Part shown: one piece after another, positions 62,716-64,000 of the stretch
How positions within the stretch are numbered: the first letter of the stretch is position 1
Layout of the letters: each line of letters begins with the position of its first letter
Assembly: GCF_007673775.1 (NCBI RefSeq)
Contig: NZ_VEAF01000007.1
Location: 62,001-126,000 of the forward strand
Origin: Curtobacterium sp. 9128
GTDB lineage: Bacteria > Actinomycetota > Actinomycetes > Actinomycetales > Microbacteriaceae
DNA length: 64,000 nt
Reading direction: 5' to 3'
Translations under genes and position numbers: made by a program
Notes under the pieces: model-generated
Told to the model about the DNA's origin: nothing
Databases searched by the model: none
What the model saw: only the letters and a program-made list of their open reading frames with translations

Positions 62716-64000
62716 ATGGCAGACACGACACATTCCCAGACCTCGGCACCCTGGACCGCCCCGGTCGCGAGCGGGCCGCTCACGGGTGACGTCGCGCTGC
62801 CCGGATCGAAGTCCCTGACGAACCGCGAGCTCGTCCTCGCGGCACTCGCAGACGGCCCGTCGACCATCCACCTCCCCCTGCACTCCCGGGACTCCGCCCT
62901 GATGGTCGCGGCGCTCCGCCAACTCGGCGTCGGCATCGAGGCCGTCGAGCCCGAGAGCGCGCCGAACCCCTACGGACCCGACCTCCGCATCACCCCGGCC
63001 GCGATGACCGGCGGTGTCCGGATCGACTGCGGCCTCGCCGGCACCGTGATGCGCTTCCTGCCGCCGCTCGCCGCGCTCGCCACCGGGACCGTCACGGTCG
63101 ACGGCGACCCGTACGCCCGCAAGCGGCCGATGGGCGCGATCATCCGTGCGCTCGGCGAGCTCGGCGTCGACGTCACCGACGACGGCGACGGCGCGATGCC
63201 GTTCTCCTTCACCGGGTCCGGATCGGTCCGGGGCGGTGCCCTCACGATCGACGCGAGCGCCTCGTCGCAGTTCGTGTCCGGGCTGCTCCTCTCCGCGCCG
63301 CGCTTCGACGAGGGTCTGCACCTGACACACGCGGGCGAGCGTCTGCCGAGCCTGCCGCACATCGAGATGACCGTCGCGGCACTGCGCGCCCGCGGCGTCC
63401 GCGTCGACGAGCCCGCCGTCGGCGAGTGGGTCGTGCACCCCGGCCCGATCGCCGCGCGCGACGTCACGATCGAACCCGACCTCTCCAACGCCGCCCCGTT
63501 CGCGGTGGCCGCGCTCGTCGCCGGCGGCACCGTCCGGATCCGCACGTGGCCGACGGCGACGACGCAGGTCGGCGCCGACCTCGAGACGCTCCTGCCCCTG
63601 TGGGGCGCGACCGTGACGCGCGATGGTGACGACCTCGTCGTCGACGGCGGCGTCGGGGTGCTGGGGGGAGCCTCCATCCCGGGGCTGGAACTGGACCTGA
63701 CGCGCGGAGGCGAGCTCGCTCCGGCACTCGTCGCGCTCGCGGCGCTCGCGGACGGCACCACGACCGTCACCGGCATCGGCCACCTGCGCGGGCACGAGAC
63801 GGACCGGCTCGCCGCGTTGGCGGCGGACCTGCACCGGACGGGAGGCTCGGTGCAGGAACTCGACGACGGCCTGCGGATCGAACCGGCCCCCCTGCACGGC
63901 GCGGCCTGGGCCGCGTACGAGGACCACCGGATGGCGACGGCCGGAGCCGTGATCGGCCTGGTCACACCGGGGGTCGTGGTGGACGACATCGGCACGACGG
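62716..64000 (+). CDS. aroA: 3-phosphoshikimate 1-carboxyvinyltransferase (EPSP synthase), 3' end outside window
   Basis: About 428 codons are present and the frame is open at the right edge. '[18 protein letters not shown]' (PEP/shikimate-binding Lys and Arg), '[18 protein letters not shown]', '[11 protein letters not shown]' and '[14 protein letters not shown]' are the family signatures; only a short C-terminal piece is lost. It joins PEP to shikimate-3-phosphate in aromatic amino-acid synthesis. The glyphosate-site region has 'GLAGTVMRF', as in actinobacterial enzymes. TAGTCT (62701-62706) is 9 nt before the ATG. Divergent from sigR. Confidence 0.95.
   Translation, partial: MADTTHSQTSAPWTAPVASGPLTGDVALPGSKSLTNRELVLAALADGPSTIHLPLHSRDSALMVAALRQLGVGIEAVEPESAPNPYGPDLRITPAAMTGGVRIDCGLAGTVMRFLPPLAALATGTVTVDGDPYARKRPMGAIIRALGELGVDVTDDGDGAMPFSFTGSGSVRGGALTIDASASSQFVSGLLLSAPRFDEGLHLTHAGERLPSLPHIEMTVAALRARGVRVDEPAVGEWVVHPGPIAARDVTIEPDLSNAAPFAVAALVAGGTVRIRTWPTATTQVGADLETLLPLWGATVTRDGDDLVVDGGVGVLGGASIPGLELDLTRGGELAPALVALAALADGTTTVTGIGHLRGHETDRLAALAADLHRTGGSVQELDDGLRIEPAPLHGAAWAAYEDHRMATAGAVIGLVTPGVVVDDIGTT

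Overview
This is a GC-rich (about 70% by eye), gene-dense piece of an actinobacterial chromosome. The mycothiol-type SigR/RsrA pair, the fused Kgd-type 2-oxoglutarate dehydrogenase, a GuaB1-type GMP reductase, a probable DtxR/IdeR iron box and many apparently leaderless start codons fit Microbacteriaceae. Curtobacterium or a close relative is my best guess, but no taxonomic marker was searched. I see no phage, integrase, insertion sequence, CRISPR array, rRNA or tRNA; the window reads as ordinary chromosome with a few accessory modules.

Layout. 0-6.6 kb: a cut Gfo/Idh/MocA oxidoreductase, then a putative epsilon-poly-L-lysine-type synthetase (Pls family), an M1 aminopeptidase and a convergent phosphopantetheinyl transferase that could arm the synthetase. 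6.6-12.5 kb: envelope-stress-like genes (TPM protein, PspA), a degenerate arginase-fold protein and a flavin disulfide oxidoreductase. 12.8-14.6 kb: an iron-uptake pair (siderophore-interacting protein, siderophore ABC ATPase) behind a DtxR-type box. 14.6-22.4 kb: a hydrolase, a complete five-gene peptide/nickel-type ABC importer and an amidase. 22.5-27.6 kb: YigZ, TSUP exporter, ketopantoate reductase-like protein, ABC-F protein, L,D-transpeptidase. 27.6-30.5 kb: gluconate module (gntK, gntP, divergent GntR regulator with a palindromic operator). 30.6-35.3 kb: GNAT, Ung, S51 peptidase-like protein, phosphoribosyltransferase, SDR, acyltransferase. 36-39 kb: metY and metX. 39.1-42.3 kb: a three-gene signalling unit (histidine kinase, kinase-like membrane protein, NarL-type regulator). 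42.5-50.8 kb: MFS exporter, small zinc-ribbon protein, thiamine-binding protein, GT87-like membrane protein, YceI, GH16, NAD(P)HX dehydratase, HAD and Old Yellow Enzyme. 50.9-58.8 kb: two CBS/CNNM proteins, GMP reductase, Kgd. 58.9-64 kb: GNAT, a TasA-like secreted protein with a SipW-type signal peptidase fused to a LamG domain, RsrA/SigR, and aroA running off the end.

Most unusual content: (1) the Pls-type synthetase, whose adenylation pocket reads as a lysine code, with peptidase and phosphopantetheinyl transferase beside it; (2) a two-gene TasA-like/SipW-LamG unit in which the signal peptidase carries its own apparent secreted cargo; (3) several families of dispersed, highly structured intergenic repeats (a roughly 90-bp REP-like element in four copies, a roughly 140-bp GTCGTACGAC element in two inverted copies, GGACGGGAGGC hairpins, and a CGCACCGTGCG tandem array before metY); (4) a -10-like hexamer placed 6-8 nt before the start codon at well over a dozen genes, implying widespread leaderless mRNAs.
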